A DNA stretch of 64,000 nucleotides from Hermodice carunculata (GCA_964020975.1 OZ026628.1:54288971-54352970); one strand, 5' to 3'. Counted from the stretch's first letter, positions 23,733 to 35,640 are shown. A program made the numbers and translations. The notes: generated by a model not told the origin, from the letters alone.

Positions 23733-25818
23733 AGCTCAGCTGACTTGTCAGTCAGCTGAGCTTATCTTATGGTCCTCCGTCCGTCGTCCGTCAACAATTT
23801 ACATTTTTGACTTCTTCTCCGAAACCGTCAGCCAGATCCACTTCAAACTTGGTGGGGATGTGCCTTGGGTGGGTCTCTACCAAGTTTGTTCAAATGGTCA
23901 CAGTCCATTGATTTTTGGATTTTTAATGAATTTTTTTGTTCTTTTTTGGGCAAATCTTAAAAAATCTTCTTCTCTGAAACCGCTCACCCAATTACTTTGA
24001 TATCACACAGAAACACTCCCTTGGACACCTAGTTCTTAATTTGTTCACCAGGTGGCGCTGCAATTTTTTTCTATTTTTTTATGAATTTTTGTGTGTTATA
24101 GCTATTTTCAACTTCTTCTCCAGAACCGTCACTCAGATTAAGCTGAAACGTGGTGGATATGTTCCTTGTAGAAGGGTCAAACAAAGTTGTTCACTATGTG
24201 AGAATGCTGCAGATTCCTGGTTTTTAACGATTTTTTCCATTCAGGTACTTATCGGTCAATGCAGCTTTCCTATTGATTACTATGGAAGTCAATGAGCATT
24301 CTATTGCTAATTCACATTTTCAACTTTTTCTCCAAAACCGTCATCCAGATTAACTTCAAACTTGGTGGGGATATACCTTGGGTGGGTTCCTACCAGGCTT
24401 GTTCAAATGATCATGCTCCAGTGATTTTTGGATTTTTAATGAATTTTTTTGTTTTTTTATTTTGACAAATCTTAAAAAATCTTTTTCTCCAAAACCGCTT
24501 ACTCAATCACTCTGATATCACACGAGAAGACACCTAGGGACTCTGTGTTCTTAATTTGTAGACCAGGTGGCGCTGCAATTTTTTACTAATTTTTTATGAA
24601 TTTTTGTGTGTTCTAGCTATTTTCGACTTCTTCTCCAGAACTGTTACTCAGACTAAGCTGAAACGTGGTGGATATGTTCCTTGTAGAAGGGTCAAACAAA
24701 GTTGTTCACTATGTGAGAATGCTGCAGATTCCTGGTTTTTAACGATTTTTTCCATTCAGGTACTTATCGGTCAATGCAGCTTTCCTGTTGATTACTATGG
24801 AAGTCAATGAGCATTCTAATGCTAATTCACATTTTCAACTTTTTCTCCAAAACCGTCATCCAGATTAACTTCAAACTTGGTGGGGATATACCTTGGGTGG
24901 GTTCCTACCAGGCTTGTTCAAATGATCATGCTCCAGTGATTTTTGGATTTTTAATGAATTTTTTTTGTTTTTTTATTTTGACAAATCTTAAAAAATCTTT
25001 TTCTCCAAAACCGCTTACTCAATCACTCTGATATCACACGAGAAGACACCTAGGGACTCTGTGTTCTTAATTTGTTGACCAGGTGGCGCTGCAATTTTTT
25101 ACTAATTTTTTATGAATTTTTGTGTGTTCTAGCTATTTTCGACTTCTTCTCCAGAACTGTTACTCAGACTAAGCTGAAACGTGGTGGATATGTTCCTCGT
25201 AGAAGTGTCAAACAAATTTGTTCACTATGTGGGAATGCTGCAGATTCCTGATTTTTAACGATTTTTTCCATTTGGGTACTTATCGGTTAATGCAGCTTTC
25301 CTATTGATTACTATGGAAGTCAATGAGTATTCTAATGCTAATTCACATTTGCGACTTCTTCTCCAAAACCGTCATGCAGATTAACTTCAAACTTGGTGGG
25401 GATGTACCTTGGTCGGGTTTCTACCAATTTTGTTCAAATGTCATGCTCCAGTGATTTTTGGATTTTTAATGAATTTTTTTGTTCTTTTTTTTTGACAAAT
25501 AAAAAAATCTTCTTCTCCGAAACTGCTTACCCAATTGCTTTGATATCACACAGGAAGACATCTAGGGACTCCTTGTTGTTAATTTGTTCACCAGGTGGCG
25601 CTGCAGTTTTTTTTTTCTATTTTTTTATGAATTTTTGTGTGTTATAGCTATTTTCGACTTCTTCTCCAGAACGATGTTGCACATGTAAGTGTTCTTCTAT
25701 AAAGGTCAGATTTACTCAGAACATGGTGTCCTTGATCCTTTCCCAAGTTCATAGAGCTGCAAGTGTGATGAATGTCAAGATCAGCTGAGGCACGGGCTGT
25801 TCACACATCGCTCTTGTT
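23733..25818 (+). repeat. Inner family A copy (youngest layer)
   Basis: Begins AGCTCAGCTGACTTGTCAGT and ends CTGTTCACACATCGCTCTTGTT. The host module reads GGATTTTT before and ATGAATTTTTTTTGTTC after, and these join into the usual GGATTTTTAATGAATTTTTT. Insertion into a T-rich site without an obvious target duplication fits Helentron-like behaviour, but does not prove it. Confidence 0.7.
24051..25593. repeat. Three tandem 512-516-bp units inside the inner copy
   Basis: GGTGGCGCTG recurs at 24051, 24566, 25082 and 25594. Long stretches of units one and two, such as 24160-24480 against 24676-24996, look essentially identical, and unit three is more diverged. This is a recent local amplification within the element. 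Confidence 0.9.
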
Positions 25819-27736
25819 TATGAATTTTTTTTGTTCTTTTTGGGGGGAAACCGTAAAAATTTTTCTCCTCTGACACCGCTCACCCAATTGCTTTGATATC
25901 GTACATAGACTCTCCCGGGGACACCTAGTTCCCAATTTGTTCACCAGGTGGTGCTGCAATTTTTTTAGGAATTTTTTGTATGGTTTTGCTATTTTTCCCT
26001 TGTTCTCAGAACCGTGCTTCAGATTAAGCTGAAATGTAATGGATATGTTGTTGTGGAAGGGTCAAACAGTTGTTTACTAGGTGGCACTGCTTTGGATTTC
26101 TGATTTTTAAGGATTTTCAATTCGGGTACTTATTGTTCAATGCAGCTTTCCTATTGATTACTATGTAAGTCAATGGGCATTTTAATGCTAATTCAAAGGA
26201 CAACTGACACAAAATTTACTGTTTACTTGATAACTTGAGATCTGTTTTGAGTTAGCTACACATGTTAATTATTCTGTATGAAGGTCATGCTGAGACAGTA
26301 CATGAATGACCTTGACCTCGTTTGTGGGGTCACAGTGCAACATACATGAATTTTACTCTTCATTATAACTTGAGAACTACTTGAACTTTGATGTTGCACA
26401 TGTAAGTGTTCTTCTATAAAGTTCAGACTTACTCAGAACATGGTGTCCTTGATCGTTTCCCAAGTTCATAGAGCTGCAAGTGTGATGAATGTCAAGATCA
26501 GCTGAGGCACGGGCTGTTCACACAGCCCTCTTGTTAACAATTTTTTTCAGTTCGGGTACTTGTTGGTGAATGCATACATTCCTACTGTTTACCAATACCA
26601 TGCAAATCCATGGGAATTGCGATGGTAGTTTACATTTTCAACCTCATCTAAAACTTGTTAGCCACATTAACTTGAAAGTTAGTGGGGATGTGTCTTGAGT
26701 AGGTCTCTACCAAGTTTATTCAAATGGGCAGGGTCCAGTGATTTGGGGGTTTTTAAGGATTTTTTCTTGTCTATTTTACATGCCTATTGATTACCATGCA
26801 AGTCAATGGGGATTGCAAAGTCATTAGGGTTTGCAATGCTAATAGACAATTTTTTACTTCTGCAAAAACCATCAGTTAAATTCACTTCAGACTTGGTGGG
26901 GGTGTTCCTTGGATGGGTATTTACAAAGTTGGTTCAAGTGTACATAGTCCAATGATTTTTTTCTTTTGGGGGGGGGGTGTTTTTTTGGTTTGTATTTTGG
27001 TCAAATTTTCAAAAGTCTTGATCCTTGTATACTCCGCCAATTGGTTTGAAATTGCATAGGGACACTTTTGGGTATGAGTGTGATACGTGTACAATAGCTG
27101 AGTGACTTTGACCTCATTTTCAAGGTCACAGAGCGAGGTGCATGAAATCCACTGTTTATATGACCAGTATTAAGGCTAGGACATTCATATTGCACATGCT
27201 AGTTGTCATCTTAGACAATAGATGAGTGACCTTGACCTCATTCCCAAGGTTATAGGGCCACTTTTTAAAATTTTTACTGTTCACCTGACAAGTTGAGAGC
27301 TATTTGAACTAGGACCTTGATGTTGAACATAATGTTTGGAGCAAATCCAGACTTTGACAGTACATGGGTGACCTTAAGCTCATTCCCAAGGTCACTGGGA
27401 CCCAGACACTTGCGTGAATTTTACTTTTCACATTTTAATGTGAGAACTGTGGAAGGTAGGACTTTGATGTTGAACTTGTTGGTGGTCCTCTATTTAGGAA
27501 AGATTGAGACCGTTCATTACTGAGCTTGACCTCAGTCTCAAGGTCACAGGGCCACTAACATGAATTTTACTAGTCGCGTGATAACCTTGAACTATTTGTA
27601 TTGTGACTTTGATCTTGCACTTGGGGATGGCACTCTATGAAAGTTAGATTCAGAATAGGTCAGTGATCTTGACATCATTTTTAAGGCCATAGGGCAACTT
27701 AGTCAGCTGAGCACAGGACTGTCACAGTCCTCTTGT

Positions 27737-29655
27737 TTTTCTAATTGCCCCTTTGATGTGTGAGATTTAACATTTGGTAATTATACCATGCCTCCTTTGT
27801 TTTCTCAAGGGATATATATGTCACCTGCTTACACATATATCCCTGCTTTAATTTCCGTGGCTAAATTTCAACACAGGACTGATTTGCTTTGGTCAATACA
27901 TTTTAAAAAGCATTTCTATTCATGAAAACAAAGAAGGTATGGTATAAAAAGGATACATCCCTTGCTCTCGTGATTTATCTGGAATCCTTTGAACTTGGGA
28001 TGTATCCTCTTCTTAAAGTGCACCGCTATCTCTCTTATTCATAGTGACAAGCAGTCAGAAAGTGTTTCATTATCACCTGGGCCAAAAGCTTTGTGTATAT
28101 GTCATGTTACAGCAGTGCTAGAAATAAGGAAAAAATTTCACTTGTCCACCAGCCAAGTGGAGCCATATTCTAATGGAATAATATGCAAACTTTGGACAAG
28201 GGATATAGGCAACTTTACTGGTCCGTCACAAGTTTCACTTCATACTGACAAGAGGATCAGGATATTTCTAGCCCTGTACACTGTACAATGTACTCTGTTA
28301 CCATGATGACCAAATAAAATTTAGTCCGTTTTTCAGCTCTGAAACATTGATGATGTACCCGAATGGCAGATCAAGTGGGAGGGAGAAACCATGAATCTTA
28401 GTCTGTATAGAAATAAAACTGATTCACCACTCTCATGCAGTGTTGGGATTTTACGGTGCATTGTGTTTCCTTTTCCCTCATTAAAATTGACAAGCTGCTT
28501 GACAAGAAACATGGATTAATAATGCACAGCCTATTAAATGTAAGTCATACCCAGTTTTGTAGTGTGTCTTATCAACATGTATTTGTGTGCTAGAACATCA
28601 CATGCATACACATAGGACCAATGTCATTAAGTCATGCATGAAACCATTGTGACAACACCTGTTTGTCCTGCCATTTTGCTTGTATTGATAACGCAGTGGT
28701 TGTATGTGATGAGTGCACCCACATTGCAGTGTGAAGCATAGACAAAAGAGGAGAACAGGTTTACTTCAGGTGGTATTGAACTCGCAGGAAATAGAACATC
28801 ATCTGAGGGCAGACAGTGGCCTAATTAGAGGGGGAGGAGGGTTTTTGGCTAGAAGGGCCCAACTTCAGGGACACAACTGTATTTCATGGGTTCCTTCAGC
28901 CCAAGAGTGTGCTGATCTGAGGAAAGGTGTGTGCAGAGGGTTAACACTTTCCCATCAAGGTCCACGCGATAGGCGGACCCCAAAATTATCCGTAGACGTG
29001 GGGGTCCGTGTATATATGTGCACCTCTTCCTTGTTGCCATGGCAATAGGCAAACTTCATTTTTATAAGGGTTTGCAGGTGGGGAAGGTCATTTGAGACAA
29101 TGATAAGTAACAAACAGGCAATGTATGTTCCAAGAATGTCACAGCAGACATATTTTGTATACCTGTAGTTTATTGCTTTACTTTAGTTGGAAAATTATTA
29201 TTACTTAATGTTAGGGAATTTTCATAAAAAAAACAGTTTTGACATGTATGTTAACCCGTAGTCATATTAAAATTGACTATTTCATATCAGCACAAAACAC
29301 GGTATCAATATTAATTTTTTGATATTCAATGGTCGCTTTGGTATATATGATGGTTACCGTTTTTGTATCACAAAGAAAAATAGATGTGGCTTCTACATTT
29401 AGTGTTTTACGTAAAAGCAATAAAAATCACCTTACACAGGCTGCAAGCCTATTGGAAAAGTCTAGTCGTGAAAGTGTTCAGGTATTGAAATTGCATAGGT
29501 AAACTTTTATCTCATCAACTGACCTGTTACATATAATTTCCTCATCCTTCTTATGATTACTTTCAACGAAAGTTTACAAAGCCCTTCCATGGTTAGGGCT
29601 CTATTTTTTAACAGCCCAATATGCATGCTTTATCATTTTCATAATGGCTTTTATT
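27737..29655. other. Intronic DNA without genes
   Basis: Apart from the MITE at 28113-28276 nothing could be identified. A CGGACCCC...GGGGTCCG inverted repeat lies near 28974-29009. The open frame at 28713-29048 has no recognisable domain and no splice context. Confidence 0.45.
28113..28276. mobile_element. 164-bp hAT-like MITE
   Basis: CAGTGCTAGAAATAAGG at the left and ATATTTCTAGCCCTG at the right form an inverted pair of about 14 bp with one mismatch. The interior carries CACTTGTCC words. CAGNG ends suggest hAT, but no 8-bp target duplication was found. Confidence 0.6.
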
Positions 29656-31097
29656 ATACTCCCGCAGGGAGTATATTGGAATCCTCATGTCCATCCATCT
29701 CAAGTCAGAAGTGAAATTTGTTTCTTCACATTGGTATTGGAAGATGGATTTTGATGCTTTGGTAACTCTGAAATCTCTTTGCTGTCATTGTTGGGTTTGA
29801 TATCTAGGAATATGGGTCATGTTTTTCAACATAAGTGTATTATACTAGAGACATCCGTCTGTAGAACTTCAATTGTATAGTGAGGTACTTGTACAGTTGT
29901 GTTCACAGACAGGTACCCTGTGAAATAGAACATTTTCCCGTGCCTTTTCCGCACTGCAAACACGACAATGTCATGGCATAATTGTGTTTTGTCACATTTA
30001 TTTACTTGCGCCGTGTTGAGCTGCTATTTCATTTGCGCTTCAGTGCACTCCGGAACCAAGCCCGCTGACGTGTAATTTATTCACATTTTGCTTAACAGCG
30101 CGGAGAGGAACCAAGCGCAACTATCCCTTATTTAGCCCGATGCCATTGATTCTCAAAAGCACTATTGTGCTTGGGTGCACGTGATTGTGCATTTATGTGT
30201 AACATGCAAAAAAACAAAACAAAAAAATATGAGTGTAAATTTGTGTTCCCAACATGTCGGTTTATACCGGCACGGGTGTCCATCAGTTTTGCAGCAAAGT
30301 CAACTCAAACACAACATTTTATTTCAACTTGTCTAGAGTGGAAACAGCACATCGTTTTGCTATCATTGACACAAGACTTATGGCAAATATTCCTCCCATA
30401 CATCTCATCATCATTAGAGATCGTTTCATAAGATCTTTTTGCATCTTAATCCGATAAAAATATCACAATTTTGCGTTGTAATCGCACAGAAATGACCAGT
30501 TTTACGGACTAGTGTAGTGTTGTCAAGCTGCCGTACTTCCTTGCAAGCCCAGATTGACCTGGGTGGAAGTCAAAGTGGGGGTCAGAAATCCGCTTTTCCT
30601 ATTGGCTTATGTGATCAAACGTCAGATATTTATATTCAAAACGGTCACATGATAATCTGAGCTACGTCATCATTAGCCATTAGAAAGAGGTTTCAGCACG
30701 GTGGGACCCTTGGCATTGTGTTTATGCCGCCAATTGGTAGCACGTGCATGGTACATGTAATACTTTCGCTCACTTCAGAACAGCGCGCTTACGTGCGCTT
30801 GACAGCAAAAGGCAATCATCTGCGAACAAACGCGCCATGTTCCACTGGTTTTCATTTGACCATATACCCCAATCTTGACATAAGTGAGGTACATTCAAGA
30901 ATAAAACCTAATGGAACATAATGCGCATAAGTAAAGCCACAAACAATTAGACCTTAGCGCAATTTTACGCAAATGTTATATTATATAAATATGTTTAAAT
31001 GAAATTTATAATGGGAAAATATGCGGTACTTTCCGTGCTTAATGGCAGAAGAGGCGCACTTGGAGAGAACCTATCCCTGAAGTCTGCTCCTTGCATA

Positions 31098-32085
31098 TGA
31101 TACTCTATAACAATGATTCAGTCACAACATATAAATTACATAATGTTCCAGATTCATAGATTCACAAAAACGATATATCTACTTTTGCTATAAACTCAGC
31201 TGACGAACTAGTCAGAAGAACCAAAATTATGATAGGCCTACCAATTCTCTTTTTATTTTTGGCAGAAGTAAAAAAAAATTGGATTTTGAGTGGTTGGGCC
31301 TATACATTTTGTAAACACTATAGTGTGTGTTTAATGAAGAATATTTCAAGGGTTTAGAGGACAGGTTTAAAACCACCAGTTGCCTTTTGTAGGTGACTGC
31401 CTGTCCCAAGTCAGGAGTGAAATTTGTTTCTTCACATTGGTATTGGAAGATGAATGGTGATGCTTTGGTAACTCTGGAATCTCTTTGCTGTCATTGTTGG
31501 GTTTGATATTTATGAATATGGGTCATGTTTTTCTACATAAATGTATCATACTAGAGACGTCCATCCATCCATCCATCCATCCATCCATCCATCTGATATT
31601 CTATAACAGTGATTCAATCTCGTAACTTGTTAATTACATAATGTTCAAGATTCATAAATATCACAAAAACGATATAGGCCTACTTTCATCTTTTGCTTTA
31701 AACTCAGCTGACAAACTAGTGAGGAGAGCCAAAATGTGATAGGCCTACCAATTCTCTTTTTATTTTTGGCAGAAGTGATAAAATTTGGATTTTGAGTGGT
31801 TAGGCCTATACATTTTGGAAACACTATAGTCTGTATTTAATGAAGAATATTTCAGAGGTTGAGAGGACCGGTTTAAAACCACCAGTTGCCTTTTATGGGT
31901 GACTGCCCGCCTCAAGTCAGTAGTGAAATTTGTTTCTTCACATCGGTATTGTAAGATGAATGTTGATGCTTTGGTAACTCTGGAATCTCTTTGCTGTCAT
32001 TGTTGGGTTTGAAATTTATGAATATGGGTCTGCATGTTTTTCTACATTTGTAAGTGTGACGTGCTGGAGATGTCCGTCTGTAGCA
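31098..32085. repeat. Tandem duplication, about 500-bp units, in family C
   Basis: 31098-31590 and 31591-32085 share TAGGCCTACCAATTCTCT, TTATTTTTGGCAGAAGT, TTTAAAACCACCAGTTGCCT and the TTCTTCACATTGG module in the same order, with moderate divergence. Confidence 0.85.
31558..31592. repeat. (CCAT)n microsatellite
   Basis: Eight to nine CCAT units at the junction of the two family C tandem units. Confidence 0.95.
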
Positions 32086-33285
32086 CTGAACTTGTATTCG
32101 CAACTAGGTCCAGAATTTTCATTGGATCCCTTTCAAGCTTTGCATGATGTGGGCCAGTGCAGATCACATTGCCGTGTCACTGCTTTCATTTTCTGATTTT
32201 TAATGATTCATTTAAATTTTACAGATCCTAGGTAAATATACATGTCCATATTTATGGATGGGGCTGAACTTGCATTCGCAATTAGTCCCTCATTTTTCAT
32301 TGGATCCCTTTCAAATTTGGCACACGTCATTGGCATGGTCTAGACTAGTGCTAATTAGTACATTGACATGATACTGCTGTCATTTTCTTATTTTTTCGTT
32401 TTTTTTCTTCCATTTTTATATGGTAGGTAAACATACTGTATTTGGGCTGATACAGCCTATGTCAAAATTTTACAGAGGAACGTGTGCAATATAGACAATA
32501 GTAATTCCATATATATACAGGTTAGACAGGGACAGGTTAGCTTATGGAGAGTAAAGAGTTCGAACTGCGGAATAGGATATTGACTACTAGGAAGTGGTTC
32601 TGGGCAAAAAGACACAAATACAATACATGTTAATATTTATGGTAGGGGCTGAATTTGTATCCTGTATCCTCAACTAGTATCAGCTTTTCCAGTAGAAGTC
32701 TTTGAAATTTGGTAGACTTAACTAACATGATGTGTGTTATTGTATATTACATTGCCATGGTGCTGCTATCATTTTCTGATTTTTAATACATTTTTAAAAA
32801 ATTTTAAATAAATTTACAAATTAGGATTATGTGCAGAGCTGAGCTCAGGATTTTCTTTTGATTCTATTCAAATTTTGTAAGATCAGAGGGCATGATGTGG
32901 GCCATTGCATATTATATATTATCTGTTATAATACTGACATGATTCCTAAATGGGGATCCACAAACATTTTTGTTATATATGCTACACGGTTAAATATACA
33001 CATATTTTAATTAGACTGCTAACCATGATATTAGACGTTCATATACATGCTAAGGAAGTTAATAAGTATTTTATTAGCAGAAACAGTCATTTCTAACCCC
33101 CAAGTCAATATACTTAAATCATTCTATTTCCATTATTGGTTTATATTTGCTCCCCATTTTCAAACCATGCCAAATGCCTTGGGGGATACAATCTTTAGGG
33201 ATGCTCATATATAAGTGATCTCAGGCGCGGGAGTATATTATTGTGGTCATCGCTAGATGACACTTCACTCTAGTTAATTTACATG

Positions 33286-33305
33286 TTTCTCTTCTCTACT
33301 TTCAG
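33286..33305 (+). other. Duplicate of the exon 2 splice acceptor
   Basis: The 20-nt acceptor TTTCTCTTCTCTACTTTCAG occurs here and, identically, at 33708-33727 before exon 2. About 20 bp upstream are also similar. The sequence after it begins TAC CAT ATA and meets a stop in the eleventh codon. It looks like a decayed partial duplicate of the exon 2 boundary, able to act as a decoy acceptor. Confidence 0.7.
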
Positions 33306-33581
33306 TACCATATAATTTTTGGGCAACATCCAGTATAGCATGCAGGGCTCAAAATCAGCACTGCCCTCTAGCCAAATGCTTCTTTCTTTTTTTTTTGTTG
33401 GTGGTTAATGGTTTTTACTCCTCACTGGTTACCAGACTAAAGATTCTTGATTTAAAAATGAAAAAAAAAAATTTTAAAAACCCAGCTGTGTTTGTGAGTT
33501 TCTTAACTTTAGCTGAAGAGCTTATTTCAAGGACTTGCATGAATTGGGTATATACATGTACATTTTGTGATGGTTTATGAC

Positions 33582-33584
<3 letters not shown>

Positions 33585-33669
<85 letters not shown>
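33585..33669. repeat. (TA)n microsatellite before exon 2
   Basis: About 40 TA units ending roughly 60 bp before exon 2. The gap holds the branch-point zone and polypyrimidine tract. Confidence 0.95.
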
Positions 33670-33671
<2 letters not shown>

Positions 33672-33727
33672 TTAATATTTGATTTTGTCTTTTATTAGCT
33701 GCATATATTTCTCTTCTCTACTTTCAG

Positions 33728-33790
33728 TATATGTTTGATAATGAGACCAAGTTCAGCATGGCCCTGGCATGGGCTGGGGAGAATGATGGG
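33728..33790 (+). CDS. Sortilin-like VPS10-domain receptor, second coding exon
   Basis: A 63-nt, 21-codon exon between a strong acceptor (pyrimidine tract plus CAG) and a GTGAGT donor, phase 0 at both ends. It reads YMFDNETKFSMALA, then WAGENDG. The pattern aligns with the VFDDLRGSVSLSWVGDSTG stretch that opens the sortilin VPS10 beta-propeller, and SORT1 has, as I recall, a similarly tiny exon there. SorLA has a related WAGE motif, so the paralogue is not settled. Joining to the 13503-13778 exon keeps the frame. The next exon should begin with a hydrophobic strand like VILVLTT; none was found up to 64000. Confidence 0.7.
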
Positions 33791-34408
33791 GTGAGTAACT
33801 ATTAGTTTTATGGACTACACTGAAGTGATGCCTTAATCATTATGATTGTTGTTGGATAAGGGATAGATCTGTAGCTGAAGGCAATTTTGACAATTTTCTA
33901 GCCCTCCGTTCAAATTTGTTTGTCAAATACTTTTTCAGTCACCCTAGATTCTGTTTTTTGAAGAAACCATGGTCCGTGTTTCACTCCTCGTTACTTGCGG
34001 TATACAGTAGCGCTGTAGCCTGTGCGGTAAGACTGAGTGGCCCGCTAATTACCCAGAAACCTGTGCGCGCCTGGCTCTGACATCGTAATCTCCTGTGGGG
34101 TTTCCCCGCTTGGTGAACTTATGCATAGACCGTATTGGAGGTTTTCACCAGGAAATGTCAGGGTTGCCTTGCATGGATTCATGAATGGGATACAAGGAAA
34201 AACAACACTTAAAACACTCTTGGGTGATGTAATATACAGGTGTATCCTTATTTTATGCTTGGAAATTGAAGATATTATCTGTTGTAAGGTATTATCCTCC
34301 CATACATAAAAAAGATGAGAAAAGATGAAACAACTTAAGATCAGTCCCTAATGAATGTTTGTATTTAAAAAGAGCTAAAACTAGTCTTAAGCAAAAAGCT
34401 GTCAGTTG

Positions 34409-34475
34409 GTTTAAACATATTTTATTAAGGCAATTGGAAAACAGGCATAGCCTACACAAATTCCTCTTGCAGTCA
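34409..34475 (-). mobile_element. LINE 3'-end fragment
   Basis: GGTTTAAACATATTTTATT, then CAATTGG and AACAGGC, match the 3' end of the LINE at 50799-51756 in the same orientation. Only the last ~70 bp are present. Confidence 0.6.
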
Positions 34476-34766
34476 GTTGAGTTATAGTGGAGCTGTTATT
34501 TGGAACAGCTGCCAAGTGAAGCCAAAGCATCTACTTCACTGTCTGCGTTCAAGAGAAAATGTACACAATATTTATTTTCATTCAGGACAACCTAGTCACA
34601 AAATACCCATCTCATCTACATGAACTCTTCCTTACTGTTTTTATTTCCCCAATGTATATTTATATATTTGACTTGTCTGATGTATTGTAGTGCTTGATGA
34701 GGGCTTCAGGGGAGATAAGCAGAAATTCTAACTGATCTACCCTCTTGAAATAAAGTTTATGAGTAC
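34476..34766 (+). mobile_element. LINE C-terminus and 3' UTR fragment
   Basis: After one frameshift the + strand reads LSYSGAVIWN and then LPSEAKASTSLSAFKRK, ending FSFRTT and a stop. This is the typical WNSLP C-terminal region of a LINE ORF2. It is followed by a 3' UTR with GGGGAGATAAGCAG, TGATCTACCC and an AATAAAG signal near 34750. It is a short dead fragment. Confidence 0.6.
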
Positions 34767-35055
34767 GAAGACTGGCACAGTGTACACACATACTCCATCA
34801 ATGTGATGATACATATAGTGCTTGTTAAATTGTTATGGATGTACTGTAAATTGCTTTAATTTCGCTGTGTTCTTATTTTCCCCTATTTTGAAGATGGTAT
34901 AAAACAGTGAAAATAAAAACACAGTGAAATAGTATTTGAACATTGTTTGAATAGGAATTATGTCCAAAACAGTGAAATGTCAATTTATACAAAAAAAACA
35001 AAAAAACGTGAAATTTGATAAATTTATATGAAAATAAAGCACTTAACAGTATTTT

Positions 35056-35640
35056 CAGCTCTGCTGACCAATGATCGCAGAGCTTACAGCATCACTCATG
35101 TCAGTCTGTCATTCTGTCCATCCATCCACAAACTTTTTGCTTGTGAGCGAGATAACTTAATGTTTAGATGTTAGCCCAATATAATTTTCAGGACTTAAAG
35201 GGTGTATTAGGTTCCTTTCGATATTAGTGGCACCATGTACAGTATTATGTAATGTAGGAGTCAAAATGTGAAAATCTTGTGAACACTCCAGCATCTTTAA
35301 TTTTAGGCACATATTCACCAAATTTGGTGGAATTGTGGCCCAGGGCAAAGTCTAAATTGCTAATGATACTACTGGTGCCACCTATAATTTGACGAAAAGG
35401 ATGAGCCAAAATGTGTTTTAAGATGTAGAATTCCATATTTGGAAAAGTAATTGAATTACACTTGCCAAATTTATCGGATGTATAGACAATGTCCAACACT
35501 ATAATTGTATATGATATCACTCAGTGACCTTGATTTATTTTTTTGAGGTCACCATGCCTGTAAAGTTGAAAGAGGTGATTTTGTAATGTCAGAGTGTAGT
35601 TTGGACTTCAGTGGCAATGTCAGCATAACACCAGGCAGGC
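35056..35640 (+). repeat. Hairpin-started repeat family B, copy 2
   Basis: Starts AGCTCTGCTGACCAATGATCGCAGAGCTTA, which is cut here as AGCTCTGCTGACC with CAGAGCTTA (a hairpin). TCTGTCCATCCATCC follows. It runs through the words shared with 16325-18187 and reads uninterrupted where that copy holds a LINE. It ends into an inverted-repeat block at 35623. Confidence 0.65.

Larger units (their letters stand above)
23016..26535 (+). repeat. Middle family A copy, inserted in the outer copy
   Basis: Begins ACCTCAGCTGACTTGTCAGT and ends CACACAGCCCTCTTGTT. The outer copy reads GATCCCTGATTTTT before it and AACAATTTTTTTCAGTTC after it. Intact modules elsewhere are continuous there (CCTGATTTTTAACGATTTTT). 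It is itself interrupted by a third copy at 23733-25818, so its own length is about 1.4 kb. Confidence 0.7.
21909..27736 (+). repeat. Outer family A copy holding nested insertions
   Basis: The 5' hairpin starts AGCTCAGCTGATAATTCAGCTGA at 21909. It is cut at once by a 578-bp MITE and resumes at 22510 with GCTTTTAGGAGGG and GTCCGTCC words. It is cut again at 23015/26536 by a second family A copy. The rest (26536-27736) carries five modules of roughly 120-150 bp with GACCTTGACCT and AAGGTCAC, and ends AGCACAGGACTGTCACAGTCC TCTTGTT. Confidence 0.7.
29656..33238 (+). repeat. Hairpin-started repeat family C, 3.6 kb
   Basis: Begins with the palindrome ATACTCCCGCAGGGAGTAT and ends AGGCGCGGGAGTATATTAT, so both ends carry the CGGGAGTATATT motif. 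A module with TTTGTTTCTTCACATTGGTA, TGCTTTGGTAACTCTG and GTCATTGTTGGGTTTGA occurs at about 29700, 31420 and 31925, and again outside at 49225. Later modules share TTCATTGGATCCCTTTCAA. The block 29880-31090 shares none of this and may be an insertion. No coding capacity. Confidence 0.6.
13779..33727 (+). other. Intron 1 of the sortilin-like gene (about 20 kb)
   Basis: Bounded by a GTAAAGT donor and a TTCTCTTCTCTACTTTCAG acceptor, phase 0 on both sides. It contains only repeats and unannotatable DNA. Stretches without identified content are 13779-14042, 14238-16324, 18190-18477 and 21570-21908. Most of 27737-29655 is also blank. Confidence 0.65.

Noticed and set aside
19988-25647. A family of small proteins with DVPWVGLYQVCSN-like text
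   Set aside because: The frames are chance readings of the family A module; the frame shifts or stops between copies and no start or splice context is kept.
28713-29048. 111-codon frame between repeats
   Set aside because: No recognisable domain, and a competing frame of similar length lies on the other strand.
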